Source: Achatina immaculata (Eukaryota; Mollusca; Gastropoda; Stylommatophora; Achatinidae). From it: 64,000 nucleotides of DNA. How positions within the stretch are numbered: position 1 is the first letter of the stretch; each line of letters opens with the position of its first letter. A program made the position numbers and the translations under genes. The DNA is taken from NCBI GenBank assembly GCA_009760885.1, contig CM019700.1, positions 4,194,062 through 4,258,061 on the forward strand. The letters are read 5' to 3'. Positions 44,371 to 54,784 of this stretch are shown here, one piece after another. The notes below the pieces were generated by a model, which saw only the letters and a program-made list of their open reading frames with translations, was not told the origin of the DNA and searched no databases.

Positions 44371-45005
44371 GTCAGAACACCGTCGGTCCGGCAACTAGCG
44401 ACTGACCAGAACTGCAAGAAGGATGGTCAGTGCACGTGGACAGTCAAGAGTGAAGAAAGAAGGTCCGACCAGAACAGCCGAGAAGCCATCACATGAGAGA
44501 AATCCAGAGAAGAGGCAAGTAGACTTTGTTCCTTAGTACACTGCGATTGAGAGACGGCAGAGGAAGACCGTCAGAAGAAATCAGAAGACAGACAAGAGAA
44601 GAAAGAGGACGAGACGATATAAAATCACAAGTAATGTTAGACGGAAGATGGTTTTCAAGTGATTCAAATGATTAAGAAGAATTGACACTTTTGAAACTTT
44701 GATTACAGTGATTTTAGACGAGAGACTAGTTGACCACGTGTTGTAGATCTGATATAATACTGAGTTAGGACATTTTCTCGTATCAAGTGTAGAATATTGT
44801 GAAGTAGAGAACGGTGAGAAATGTTGCATGTAGAATGTGATAGAGTTCGATATTATGAACAAGTGATTAAGTGATTCAACCCAAGTGATCTTGTCGACTA
44901 TACATCTTGAATATTATTTGTCAGAATACATTAATTCAGCTTCATCGGACTTGCTCTGATTAGTGAAGTGGTAATGTTTTGTGAATCCTCCATGTGTGGT
45001 GTGTT
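44371..45005. other. No recognised feature
   Basis: Purine-rich at first, AT-rich later. No gene or family recognised. Confidence 0.4.
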
Positions 45006-45007
45006 GA

Positions 45008-45235
45008 TTAAAGAACATCTTCTCCAGTAATATGATAGTAAAGAACATCTTCTCCAGTAATATGATAGTAAAGAACATCTTCTCCAGTAATATGATAGTA
45101 AAGAACATCTTCTCCAGTAATAAGACAGTAAAGAACATCTTCTCCAGTAATATGATAGTAAAGAACATCTTCTCCAGTAATATGATAGTAAAGAACATCT
45201 TCTCCAGTAATATGATAGTAAAGAACACTTTTGTC
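45008..45235. repeat. 30-bp tandem array, eight units
   Basis: AAAGAACATCTTCTCCAGTA units are nearly identical, which suggests recent growth. The open frames follow from the period being a multiple of three. Confidence 0.95.
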
Positions 45236-45281
45236 TTCAGTCATCAAGGATAAGAGTTCACAATTTATCAATATTATACTG

Positions 45282-45670
45282 TGGGCTTGCTTGAAAAGAT
45301 CGGTCCATTGAGCTTTCCTGAAAAGATCGGTCCTGTGACCTTTCCTGAAATTATCGGTCCTGCGGGCTTGCCTGAATCGGTACTGTGGGCGTGTCTGAAA
45401 TTATCGGTCCTCTTGACTTGCTTGAAGATATCGGTCCTGTGGTTTTGCCTGAAATTATGGGTTCTGTGGGCTTGCTTGAAAATGTCGGTCCTGTGGGATT
45501 GCATGAAACTATCGGTCCTGCGGGCATGCCTGAAAATATCGGTCCTATGATCTTGCCTGAAGTTATCGGTGCTGTGGGCTTGACTGAAGTTATCGGTGCT
45601 GTGGGCTTGCCTGAAGTTATCGGTGCTGTGGGCTTGCATGAAATTATCGATCCTGTGGGCTTGCCTTTAG
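45282..45670. repeat. 27-bp tandem array, right block (about 14 units)
   Basis: The same unit as 42190-43140. The two blocks were probably one array before about 2.1 kb came between them. Confidence 0.92.
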
Positions 45671-45739
45671 ACACAACTGGTAGGCCAATAGGAGGAATTC
45701 AGTTATTAAATGTTTCAGTTTTCTGCTGTACAGCGTGGG

Positions 45740-46006
45740 AACTTTTCTTGTCTTGTCTTCTGTCTCCCTGGAACTGCGAGCTGGTGCTCTTTGCAGCCGA
45801 TGCTGTGAAGATGTTGAGGCACAGCATCGTATCGGATGGGGAGTAGGTTATGACGGCTGTTTTTTTTCAGTCTCTGGATGAGGCTAAGCAGCAGCTTGCA
45901 ATACTTCGTGAGCAGACTCTGCTGTGGAGGCTGGCGATAGTCAGCCAGGCCTGGCTTGTTACTGGAGGTACCAACGGAGAGGTGAGACGGGGTCTTGGTC
46001 AGCTAC
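45740..46006 (-). mobile_element. Family G element
   Basis: Reverse G copy: CTCCCTGGAACTGCGAGCTG at its 3' terminus, CAGCATCGTATCGGATGGGG, then GGTACCAACGGAGAGGTGAG. It runs straight into the 34-bp array at its 5' side. Confidence 0.82.
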
Positions 46007-46250
46007 GGTAAGTCAACCCTAACGCCAACATGTCAGCTATGGTAAGTCAACCCTAACGCCAACATGTCAGCTACGGTAAGTCAACCCTAACGCCAACATG
46101 TCAGCTATGGTAAGTCAACCTTAACGGCAACATGTCAGCTATGATAAGTCAACCCTAACGCCAACATGTCAGCTATGGTAAGTCAACCCTAACGGCAACA
46201 TGTCAGCTATGATAAGTCAACCCTAACGCCAACATGTCAGCTATGGGTCG
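46007..46250. repeat. 34-bp array grown from family G
   Basis: Seven units containing TCAACCCTAACGCCAACATG and GTCAGCTATGGTAAG. In other G copies this segment occurs once. The opposite-strand counterpart is at 62128-62410. Confidence 0.9.
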
Positions 46251-46494
46251 CTGAATGCCAAAACAGATGTCTTCACCCTCAGAATGTGAAACAACAAAGA
46301 AAGTACAAGTGCAAACTTAATCGCACATTTAACAGTTTTTTGTTGTTGTTAACTTTAAAACGCGTAAAATATTTTACTATTCGAGTACTTTGAAAACATT
46401 AAAGAATGGTTTGGTCTTCTTGTCAGAATTAGACTTTCTTAATGTTTGACGAATAATACTTGTACATTCCACACATAGCTCTTATCTGTATTGG

Positions 46495-46740
46495 ATAGTT
46501 TTGCAGTTCAATCAATCAATCAAAGCGTGTAACCCCTCCTCCGGTGCATAATCAACGAATAAATGCTTGCCAATCATTTCTGTCTTCCACCTTGTTCTCA
46601 AAGTCACTCCATGCAAGTCTCTCTACGTTCAGAACCTTCATGGTATCTCTTCTCTGAGTTCTTTGGTCTTCTATGTTTTCGTTTGCCCTTGAGGGTCTCA
46701 TGTCACAGCCTGTCTTGCTGTGCTGTACTTGTGCTTTTTT
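46495..46740 (-). mobile_element. LINE family E 3' fragment with (GATT)n tail
   Basis: The minus strand encodes a C-terminus ending RLAWSDFENKVEDRNDWQAF then IR and a stop, about 40 bases before the GATT repeat at 46522-46508. Not otherwise seen in the window. Confidence 0.75.
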
Positions 46741-46764
46741 CAGTGTATGTCTAATCTACCTCCA

Positions 46765-47035
46765 TTTTCTAGTTGTGATGTGTACATTGATTGGTTTGTG
46801 TTCTGCTTGTTGTGATGTGTACATTGATTGGTTTGTGTTCTGCTTGTTGTGATGTGTACATTGATTGGTTCGTGTTCTACTTGTTGTTATGTGTACATTG
46901 ACTGGTTCGTGTTCTACTTGTTATTAAATGTACATTGACTGGTTAGTGTTCTACTTGTTATTAAATGTACATTGATTAGTTCGTGTTCTACTTGTTGTTA
47001 TGTGTACATTGATTGGTTCGTGTTCTGCTCGTTTC
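46765..47035. repeat. 37-bp tandem array, about seven units
   Basis: GATGTGTACATTGATTGGTT recurs every 37 bp, with TTAAATGTACATTGACTGG variants. Confidence 0.88.
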
Positions 47036-47094
47036 CAAAGTTCCTCATTTCGGATCTTGTTGCCTCATTTTATGTTTAGGATCTTTCTCAGCGA

Positions 47095-47220
47095 ATCTTG
47101 AAGTACTGAGTTTATGTTAACTGAAGTACTGAGTTTATGCTAACTGAAATGCTGAGTTTATACTAACTGAAATACTGAGTTTATACTAACTGAAATACTG
47201 AGTTTATGCTAACTAGAATC
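47095..47220. repeat. Short tandem array, about 27 bp
   Basis: Five units containing ACTGAGTTTATGCTAACTGA. Confidence 0.85.
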
Positions 47221-47239
47221 TGGTTACGGATGTAAACAG

Positions 47240-47590
47240 CCGTCAGGGGGAGAAGACTCTGTCCAATATGACGGTCAGCGACGTGCTATCCCCAGGGTTG
47301 ATGAGCCATAGACGACCAAGACCCTGTCCCACCTCTCCGTTGGTGCCCCAAATAACAGCCCCAGCCTGGTTAATGGGGCAGGGATGTCCAGAGTCTCGGT
47401 GGAGTCTGCTAAAGAAGTACTGCACGGCCCCTGCCCCTTAGTTCTACTCAAGGACTGAGATATTAATGGCCAGTACCCGCTTCCTATCCGACACGATGCT
47501 GTGCCTCAACATCTTCATCACATCGGCTGCAAAGAACATCAAGCTCGCAGTTCCAGGGAGCTAGGAGAAGAAGAAGAAGAAGAAGAAGAA
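47240..47590 (+). mobile_element. Family G element with (GAA)n tail
   Basis: Collinear with 39235-39540: GACCAAGACCCTGTCCCACC, GGGGCAGGGATGTCC, TCCGACACGATGCTG, CTCGCAGTTCCAGGGAG and a GAA run to 47590. Confidence 0.87.
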
Positions 47591-48000
47591 ATAATGGCCG
47601 TCATTAGAGGAAAAATGGAATGGCAAAAAAAAAAGAAAAAAAAACAAAAGAACAAAAATTCACAAATTTCTGCCTGGTTTGTTGTCGTTCATCAATTATT
47701 CTCTTAAGAAAAGATAACATGCACTGTCGGGTTTTGAGAAAGATCACGTGACATTTGAAATTTAAATTTTTTTAAAACCGGGTTATTTACAGTAACTTTG
47801 TCAAAAGGATTATTGATAGGAGCCAGCAATTTCTGGATTTTTGTTGTTGTGCTTGTTTCTCGGCGCCAGAAGACACGTTCATGGCGACTGCTACAGCTGG
47901 GCGCTCTGGTCGGTGTAACCTGCAGTGTTGATTTGGAGTTTCTCGTTCTAGTGATCGATCAGCATGGCAGTCTTGATTCTTTCACTCTGAGCCGAGCTAT

Positions 48001-48002
48001 AA

Positions 48003-48033
<31 letters not shown>

Positions 48034-48399
48034 TTTCTCGACCATTTACGCAGACTGTCAGTTCATATGGCCGAGCTATCCAGTATGATTTCTCTCCCCC
48101 TTCCCCTGGCTCTTCTTCCCTTTGTTTTTCCTGTTACAATATTTTCAATTCCTTCCTCTTTTCATTGTATGAAAATACACTATTTCTATCCTATTTTTTT
48201 AACATGATTTTTTTCTGTCTCTCCAACTCTTCTCACAAATTCTTTATTTGTAATCTTTGTTGTCCAGGGGATTCGCAACATTCTTCTGATAAACCACATT
48301 TCTACTACTTCCAACGATCTTTTTGCACACCTGCCTATTGTCCATGATTCACTTCCATATTGCAAGACAGGCTCAATATAGCATTTTAGGACTCGTTTT
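48001..48399 (-). mobile_element. LINE family A 3' part (left of nested insertion)
   Basis: Starts at a CAT-repeat tail (48003-48032) and continues with the A C-terminal codons in reverse, diverged from 9881-10480. Interrupted at 48399 by the jockey-like fragment. Confidence 0.85.
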
Positions 48400-48761
48400 A
48401 AAACCTACAGGAAGCCACAAACACCACCACATGATGACTATCACATGCTAAACAGAAAGGAACAAGTCACCATCTTCCGTCTCCGAACAGGACACAGCCG
48501 ACTCCGAAGTCATATGTATACAAAGTTTAAGGTTGGTACTACTAATCTATGTACATGTGCCCAGGTGCCCCAAACTGTGGAACATATCCTCCAGAACTGC
48601 ATCAACTACGAGACACTGAGAAATAATTACTGGCCCAGTGAAACCACTAAAGAAGATAAGCTCTATGGTTCCATACATGAATTACAAAAAACAGTGAAAT
48701 TTATCCAAGAGACAGGACTGCAGATATAGACAGACAGTGCGAACGAAGAAGAAGAAGAAGA
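48400..48761 (+). mobile_element. Jockey-like LINE 3' fragment with (GAA)n tail
   Basis: Encodes a C-terminus with QVTIFRLRTGHSRLRSHMY, then CTCAQ...TVEHILQNC, a Cys/His pattern common after the RT or RNase H region of jockey/CR1-type LINEs, and ends ETGLQI and stop at 48729. The tail is GCGAACGAAGAAGAAG. The 12-bp word AGGACTCGTTTT flanks it (48388-48399 and 48762-48773) as a target duplication. Clade assignment is approximate. Confidence 0.85.
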
Positions 48762-48773
48762 AGGACTCGTTTT

Positions 48774-49010
48774 CTAACATTCATTGATAAGGATGTGCTG
48801 GATAATATGTTTATCATTCTCTGAAATGCAGTCTTTGTTGGCTTATTCTGTTCCTAATTTCTGTTCTGAATTTCCCATCTGAAGTTATTACTGCTCCAAG
48901 ATATTTGAATTTCTGCGTTTGATTCGGAATTGTTCCATTTAATTTTATACTGCATGCTGGTGGATTCTGTTTCTTAGATATAACCATAGTCTCTGTCCTT
49001 TTGATGTAAA
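48774..49010 (-). mobile_element. LINE family A 3' part (right of nested insertion)
   Basis: Continues the A copy from 48399 toward its 5' side (matching 10330-10470 and beyond), truncated near 49010. Confidence 0.85.
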
Positions 49011-49129
49011 ATCTGCCTCTCTTAACTCGGCGAATGTCCTGCTATGATACATTTCTAATTCTCTTTAACATGTTCTTCAAACTTAGAGTAAGTACATGGT
49101 CCCATGAAACTCAGGATTTGACTTAAACA

Positions 49130-49535
49130 AGCTGTACATAAGGGCCTCTCAGTCTAAATCCGACATTGCACCTTAGAGTCTCATAAAGTCTAAATCTGAC
49201 ACTGCACTTAAAGAGTCTCATAAAGTCTAAATCTATCATTGCACCTCAGGACCTTATAAAGTCTAAATCTATCATTGCACATCAGGACCTTATAAAGTCT
49301 AAATCTATCATTGCACATCAGGACCTTATAAAGTCTAAATCTATCATTGCACCTTAGGGCCTTACAAAGTCTAAACCCAACACTGCAGCTTAGACCCTCA
49401 TAAAGTCTAAACACAACACTGCAGCTTAGACCCTCATAAAGTCTAAACACAACACTGCAGCTTAGACCCTCATAAAGTCTAAACACAACACTGCAGCTTA
49501 GACCCTCATAAAGTCTAAACACAACACTGAACTCA
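49130..49535. repeat. 36-bp tandem array, about eleven units
   Basis: CATAAAGTCTAAACACAACA units on the right, more diverged ones (TCTAAATCTATCATTGCAC) on the left. Confidence 0.92.
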
Positions 49536-49794
49536 ACCAGACCATTCGCATTAATTTAAACTTTTTGAAGTTCACGAGAATTCGTTTATAGAAAAAAAAT
49601 GCTTTATCTGCATTTTACTGCACCTTTTTTAAAAAACACTTTTATGTCTTCCCTGAGTTTTTGTGTTTCATAAAACTGCACACATCAAATCCATCTCCGT
49701 AGATAACCCGTGATTTCATGAAACTGTCGTGATATGAAAGTTCAGAGATTTCATAAATTCCGTTAAATATATTTTTTAAAAACTGATAACGCTG

Positions 49795-49848
49795 TTCTTT
49801 TGAGAACAGGATCTTGAGAAGAATTTGTGGACCAGTAAGAGACCCTAT
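49795..49848 (+). mobile_element. LINE family D fragment, left of nested LINE
   Basis: Encodes NRILRRICGPVRDP, homologous to NKSLRRIFRPIKD at 40449-40487. It ends in the duplicated target AAGAGACCCTAT (49837-49848). Confidence 0.75.
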
Positions 49849-51210
49849 CTACAACAAATATGAGATCTAGAAAAAGTGGAAAACTGGCCCTATAGTAAAA
49901 CTACCAAAGAAGGGTGACCTCAGAGATTGCGGGAACCGGAGAGGCATTACCCTACTGCCACTAACCAGTAAAGTATTTTGCAGAATAATCATCAACAGAA
50001 TTGTACCAGCACTTGAGGGAAAACTCCGGAAAGAGCAGGCATGATTTAGGAAAGGAAGATCATGCATAGACCACATATTTGTACTTAGACAAATATTAGA
50101 ACAGGCAAATGAGTAGCATAGCACAACATATGCATTGTTTATAGATTTTGAGAAAGCCTTTGACAGTGTTAACAGAGATCCACTGTGGAAAATCCTAAGA
50201 TGGCATGGCCTCCCCCATAAGATAGTTATTGTAATCAAAGCCCTATACGAGGGTTTTCAGTGCAAAGTTATCTGTGGAGAACATACCTCCAGCAGCTTTA
50301 GGGTACAAACAGGAGTGAAACAGGGATGCGTACTATCACCAACATTATTTATCTTGGCAGTAGACTGGTTAATGAAGGAGGCAACATCAGACAAACGCAG
50401 AGGATTACAATGGACCTTTGACACAGTGCTGGAGGACCTTGACTTTGCGGACGACATTTGTCTACTATCAAGCAGTCACAAAGATATGCAAGATAAAATA
50501 AACAAGCTAACTCAGAATGCAAACAACATAGGACTAAAGATCAACGTAGGAAAGACAAAGTTAATGAAGCAAAATGCGAACAACAGAAATATACTCAGAG
50601 TAGATAGCAAGTTAGTGGAGGAGGTCAACGAATTTGTATACCTTGGCAGTAGAGTAGTAGAAAATGGAGACAGTACAGAGGACATCAACAGCAGACTTAC
50701 TAGATCAAACCAGGTTTTTGCAGTGCTGCAGACTATATGGAAATAAAAAAAACAACTAAGCATGAATACGAAAATCAGGATATTTAAGAGTAATGTTCTA
50801 AGTGTACTACTCTATGGAAGTGAATGCTGGAAAATCACCAAAACCATAGAAAACAAATTGAATTATTTCCAGACTAAATGTTTACAAAGAATTAGAAACA
50901 ATATTTTGGCCAAATACCATAAGAAATAACATCTTGTTGGCAGAAATGCAGATGAAGCCACTGACAGCAATTATTGAGGAAAGACGCTGGCGATGGTTGG
51001 GACATGTGCTCCAAATGACTGACAACTCACTACCAAAAATAGCACAGGGGAACAGAAGTAAGGGTAGACCAAAAGAGACATGGAGAAGAACAACAGAGAA
51101 GATGTTGAGCAATAAAGGGCTCACCTGGGCAAGAGCAGAAAAAAAGGCGAAGGACAGGTATTTGTGGAAAACCCTTGCAGAAGCCCATGTGCCCTGGGCA
51201 CTTAAGGTTC

Positions 51211-51236
<26 letters not shown>
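49849..51236 (+). pseudogene. RTE-type LINE A3, 5'-truncated, nested in LINE D
   Basis: RT reading: PKKGDLRDCGN, RRGITLL, FRKGRSCIDH, motif A FIDFEKAFD (50137), motif B GVKQGCVLSP (about 50312), motif C LDFADD (about 50440). Two stops precede motif A (TGA near 50042, TAG near 50114) and one follows VLQTIWK (near 50744). The C-terminus has RRWRWLGHVLQM and RGRPKETWRR-like codons (KGRPKETWR). It ends in a (GA)n tail (51211-51236). The 12-bp word AAGAGACCCTAT flanks it (49837-49848 and 51237-51248). Confidence 0.9.
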
Positions 51237-51241
<5 letters not shown>

Positions 51242-51612
51242 ACCCTATGACACAATGATAGAAGATAAGAAATAACAATAAAGTCTACATATTTTTTAAC
51301 TCTCCATTTGTAGCAACCATTATGTAAAACAACAGACTGAGGTGGCTTGACCATTTAGAGAGAATTGGAGGAGGATAGAAAGATGGCCTATACGGAGGTG
51401 ATGAAAGGGGATAGACCAAGAGGTAGACCTAGACAACGACTGCGAGACAAACCTAGAAGATATATATATATATATGCTCTTTGGAATCAACAACTGGTAA
51501 GAAAAGATCAGGAACAGAGAAGAACAGAGGCGTTTCTGCCGCAGTGGGCTTCAGTGGCTCGGAAAGCTGTTGAATTCAGCAGCTGCTCAAAAGAAGAAGA
51601 AGAAGAAGAAGA
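51237..51612 (+). mobile_element. LINE family D 3' end, right of nested LINE
   Basis: Resumes D: NRLRWLDHLERIGG, RPRGRPRQRL-like codons, then CAGTGGCTCGGAAAGCTG and a (GAA)n tail to 51612. A (TA)n run at 51459-51474 is internal. Confidence 0.8.
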
Positions 51613-51774
51613 AAGTGACGCTTTATCTAGATTACTAGACTGACTTACTTTGTATGTGTTATGCCTCTTATTCTTCACATATACATATATGATATAGCAA
51701 GAGTTATTTGGATGAGCTTCCAGAGACAACGAAGTCAGTAAAACAGAGCTGATGTTCAAGTGACTGACAAGCAA

Positions 51775-51960
51775 TCTTCCAGGCGCTGGTGACTTGTTAC
51801 TCGGTGCAGCCTTGAGGCACAAGCAAAGCGTCGGATGGGGAGTTGGTCATAACGGCTTGGTTTAAGTCCATGCGCAGTCTTCGTGATAAGAACCGCCATG
51901 GAGGCTATTCTTTTCTTACCAGTTTGGCTCAAGGAGCACAACAGCCTGTTTGTCGTGAGG
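51775..51960 (-). mobile_element. Family G fragment
   Basis: GCGTCGGATGGGGAGTTGGTCATAACGGC-like sequence (written around 51827-51856) matches the G terminus in reverse; the rest is diverged. A 15-bp array follows directly. Confidence 0.6.
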
Positions 51961-51966
51961 ACATAA

Positions 51967-52272
51967 ACATGTGGGGTTCTGGCATGTGGAGTTCTGGCAT
52001 GTGGAGTTCTGGCATGTGGAGTTCTGTCTTGTGGAGTTCTGGCATGTGGAGTTCTGGCATGTGGAGTTCTGTCTTGTGGAGTTCTGGCATGTGGAGTTCT
52101 GCCTTGTGGAGTTCTGGCATGTGGAGTTCTGTCTTGTGGAGTTCTGGCATGTGGAGTTCTGGCATGTGGAGTTCTGTCTTGTGGAGTTCTGGCATGTGGA
52201 GTTCTGGCTTGTGGAGTTCTGGCATGTGGAGTTCTGGCATATGGAATTCTGGCATGTGGAGTTCCGGCATGT
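51967..52272. repeat. 15-bp tandem array, about 20 units
   Basis: GTGGAGTTCTGGCAT units with TCTT or CCTT variants. Five-residue repeats on all frames follow from the period and are not evidence of a protein. Confidence 0.95.
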
Positions 52273-52394
52273 CGTTGCCTCTAATACACTTATCTTTGTT
52301 GTCACTGTTTAAATGTTGTATTAGATGTTTTGCTCTGTTATATTTTTCTGTTAGATGCCTTTCACTGTTTATGTTGTTTTTTTATATTAGAAGT

Positions 52395-52622
52395 GTTTCG
52401 CTGTTAAAGTTACTCAGTGGGACACATGCCACTGTTAACGTTGTTCACTGGGACGTATGTTACTGTTAAAGTTTGTGCACTGAGACGTATGCCACTGTTA
52501 AAGTTGTTCAGTGGGGCGTATATCACTGTTAAAGTTACTTAGTAGGATGTAATCACTGTTAAAGTTACTCAGTGGGACATAATCACTGTTAAAGTTGTTC
52601 AGTGGTACGTTTGTCACTGCGG
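52395..52622. repeat. Array of about 32 bp with CACTGTTAAAGTT core
   Basis: About seven units; CACTGTTAAAGTTACTCAGT is the usual form. Confidence 0.85.
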
Positions 52623-52639
52623 TTGTCATAGACTTGCAC

Positions 52640-52930
52640 ATAAGCGTACACTTGGATTATATGGTTGTCATACACTTGGATTATGTGGTTGCCATACACT
52701 TGGATTATGTGGTTGCCATACACTTAGATTATATGGTTGCTATACGCTTGGATTATAAAGTTATTATACGCCTTTATTATATGGCTGTCAGACATTTGGA
52801 TTATGTGGTTGTCATAAACTTGGATCATATGGTTGCTATACGCTTGGATTATAAGGTTGTTATACGCCTTTATTATATGGTTGTTACACGCTTAGATTAT
52901 GTGGTTGCCACACACCTGGCACAGATGGTA
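52640..52930. repeat. 24-bp tandem array
   Basis: About twelve units such as CACTTGGATTATGTGGTTGC, with mutual substitutions in most. Confidence 0.88.
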
Positions 52931-53850
52931 GACTCTGATCTGCGAACAATTCTTTAGTTCTAGACTTTTCTTTTAAAACCCAGAATCCACCCCCCCCCCC
53001 CTAAACTCCGCTTTTAGCTCAGACAAGGTCCCTCAGTGTCTGACCTAAACTTCGCCTAAAACCCTACTTTGCTACATAGTTCACGGCCCAACAGCCTGCG
53101 CAGTGGAGGAAAGTGTGATTCACTGCCAAGGCCCTGTGCTTCCATTAAGCTAACTAGGCAACTACGGCGACCGCAGACCCCAGAGAAATATACGTTTTTA
53201 TATACAAATTAGACCCGCCCCCCACCGCCACCTCCTCATCTTCTAGTCTGGAATGATGAAAGCGCCACGGCAGTGTCTCTGGCAGAAAGATTATACACAC
53301 ACCAGTGGTGTGTCAACGTTTTATCAAATATTACAGCCGGTTTCACCTGTCTGCATCATAAACAGCCATGTTTTCTCTCTTTCTTCGCCGGAGTTATATT
53401 TGAAAACTGGTGTTTTTTTTTCCTCTCGAGTTAACCAGAACCATGCGGAATGTGAAGTTTCAGTGAGCTGTGTTCAGGGGATCAACTGTCTTAGGTGTCT
53501 TGTTAGATGTCGTATATAAACACCAGTTAAAAATAGAAACATTTAGTTTCTGGGGTGGGGGGGGGACGACACAAAGGAAGGGGGAGAAATATCACATCTG
53601 ACACGCTGTATTTACGCTACAGTTACGATAGACACCTTGTTTTTGTTGTTTGTGTATATAATTATGGATGCCGACAGCTACACCGTCTGGCTGCTTAACA
53701 GCGACACGGCACTGCCAATCTTTATCTGACCTGGAGTTCAGAAGACCTAGTTTCTTTCACCACGAGACAGACATTTCCTCAGACAGAACTAATTATAAAT
53801 TAGTTGGAGCGGTTATTTTTACCGTTTTTTTTAAACCTTTCAGTGTTTAT
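52931..53850. other. Region without recognised genes
   Basis: Has a poly-C run near 52990 and a poly-G run near 53560. No coding or repeat family was recognised. Confidence 0.4.
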
Positions 53851-53853
53851 TGA

Positions 53854-54240
53854 GAGCGTCTGAGTGGCGAAGTGGTTAGTGCACTAGTCTCTCATGGCGA
53901 AGGTCGGGGGTTCGAATCCGACCGGAGGCGCCCCAGTCACCCAACTGTAGAAATGTGTATCTGAATTTTTCTGGAGGTGGGGAAGGAAAGGCGGCCAGGT
54001 ATGATGCTGACCACATCACCCTCTAGTGTGCTGACAGGTCAAGGAAATTATGGGCACTAACACCATATCCCTATGTGGCTCTAAAGAAATTATGGGCACT
54101 AACGCCATATCCCTATGTGGCTCTAAAGAAATTATGGGCACTAACGCCACATCCCTATGTGGCTCTAAAGAAATTATGGGCACTAACACCACATCCCTAT
54201 GTGCATCTAAAGACATGGCAAGGTTACCCTTATCTTTACT
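53854..54240 (+). mobile_element. SINE1, tRNA-derived, reference copy
   Basis: A-box TGGCGAAGTGG (53865-53875) and B-box GGTTCGAATCC (53909-53919) match the internal promoter of tRNA genes. A body of about 150 bp follows with CCAGTCACCCAACTGTAGAA and CTGACAGGTCAAGGAAA. The 3' part (AAATTATGGGCACTAACACC) is repeated four times at about 54044-54210 with a period near 42 bp. SINEs of this type depend on LINE enzymes. Confidence 0.9.
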
Positions 54241-54382
54241 TTTATCTTGACCTATATTTACTGAAGCAAATGATGAAACTGGCTTGACCACACTTTACGA
54301 TTGTGTGAGTTGTCTTCTTAGTAATTCCAGCCTGGACCATTATTCCTTGAGCTCTTTATTCGTCGGCGCCATATTGATCTAA

Positions 54383-54606
54383 CTTTCTATTTTCTATATT
54401 CTACTTTCTATCATATTAATTCTCCAGAAAAATTCTAAGGCAGACCGCGTGAAACTCTGAAGAGAACATTATTAAGAGAGGCCAAGTTAACAGGCATAAA
54501 ATCCTTTGATGAGGTTGAAAGACTCGCCGAAGACAGGAAAAATTGGCGAACTACTTTGCGAGCCCTATGTGACGTCTAACGGCACGGGAAGGATATAAGA
54601 TATAAG
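54383..54606 (+). mobile_element. LINE A2 3' end, very recent insertion
   Basis: From about 54437 it is almost identical to the 3' end of the A2 copy at 5091-6621 (one substitution seen over about 170 bases). The 12-bp word ATATTGATCTAA flanks the insert (54371-54382 and 54607-54618). The first 50 or so bases do not match A2 and may be junction filler. Confidence 0.9.
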
Positions 54607-54784
54607 ATATTGATCTAAGAAACCTTCACTCCTGGCTGTTCCTGATTAATGGAGAGATAACGAGAGAAAGATCCGGACAAGCCATCGGCGATTCCCGTCC
54701 CCCCGGGGTGTAGTGTCAGGCAGAATTGTCCGGCCTGGACGACGTTGTGGTCAGTTGTTACAGTAACAATGTCTCCATCATTAG

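Noticed and set aside
43141..45281. Solo LTR or complete LTR retrotransposon
   Set aside because: A TATA-like motif is present, but no second LTR, no TG...CA ends with matching duplication and no gag or pol were found.
53854..53930. Functional tRNA gene
   Set aside because: A and B boxes are good, but the segment continues into a SINE body shared with other copies and a proper acceptor stem is not evident.
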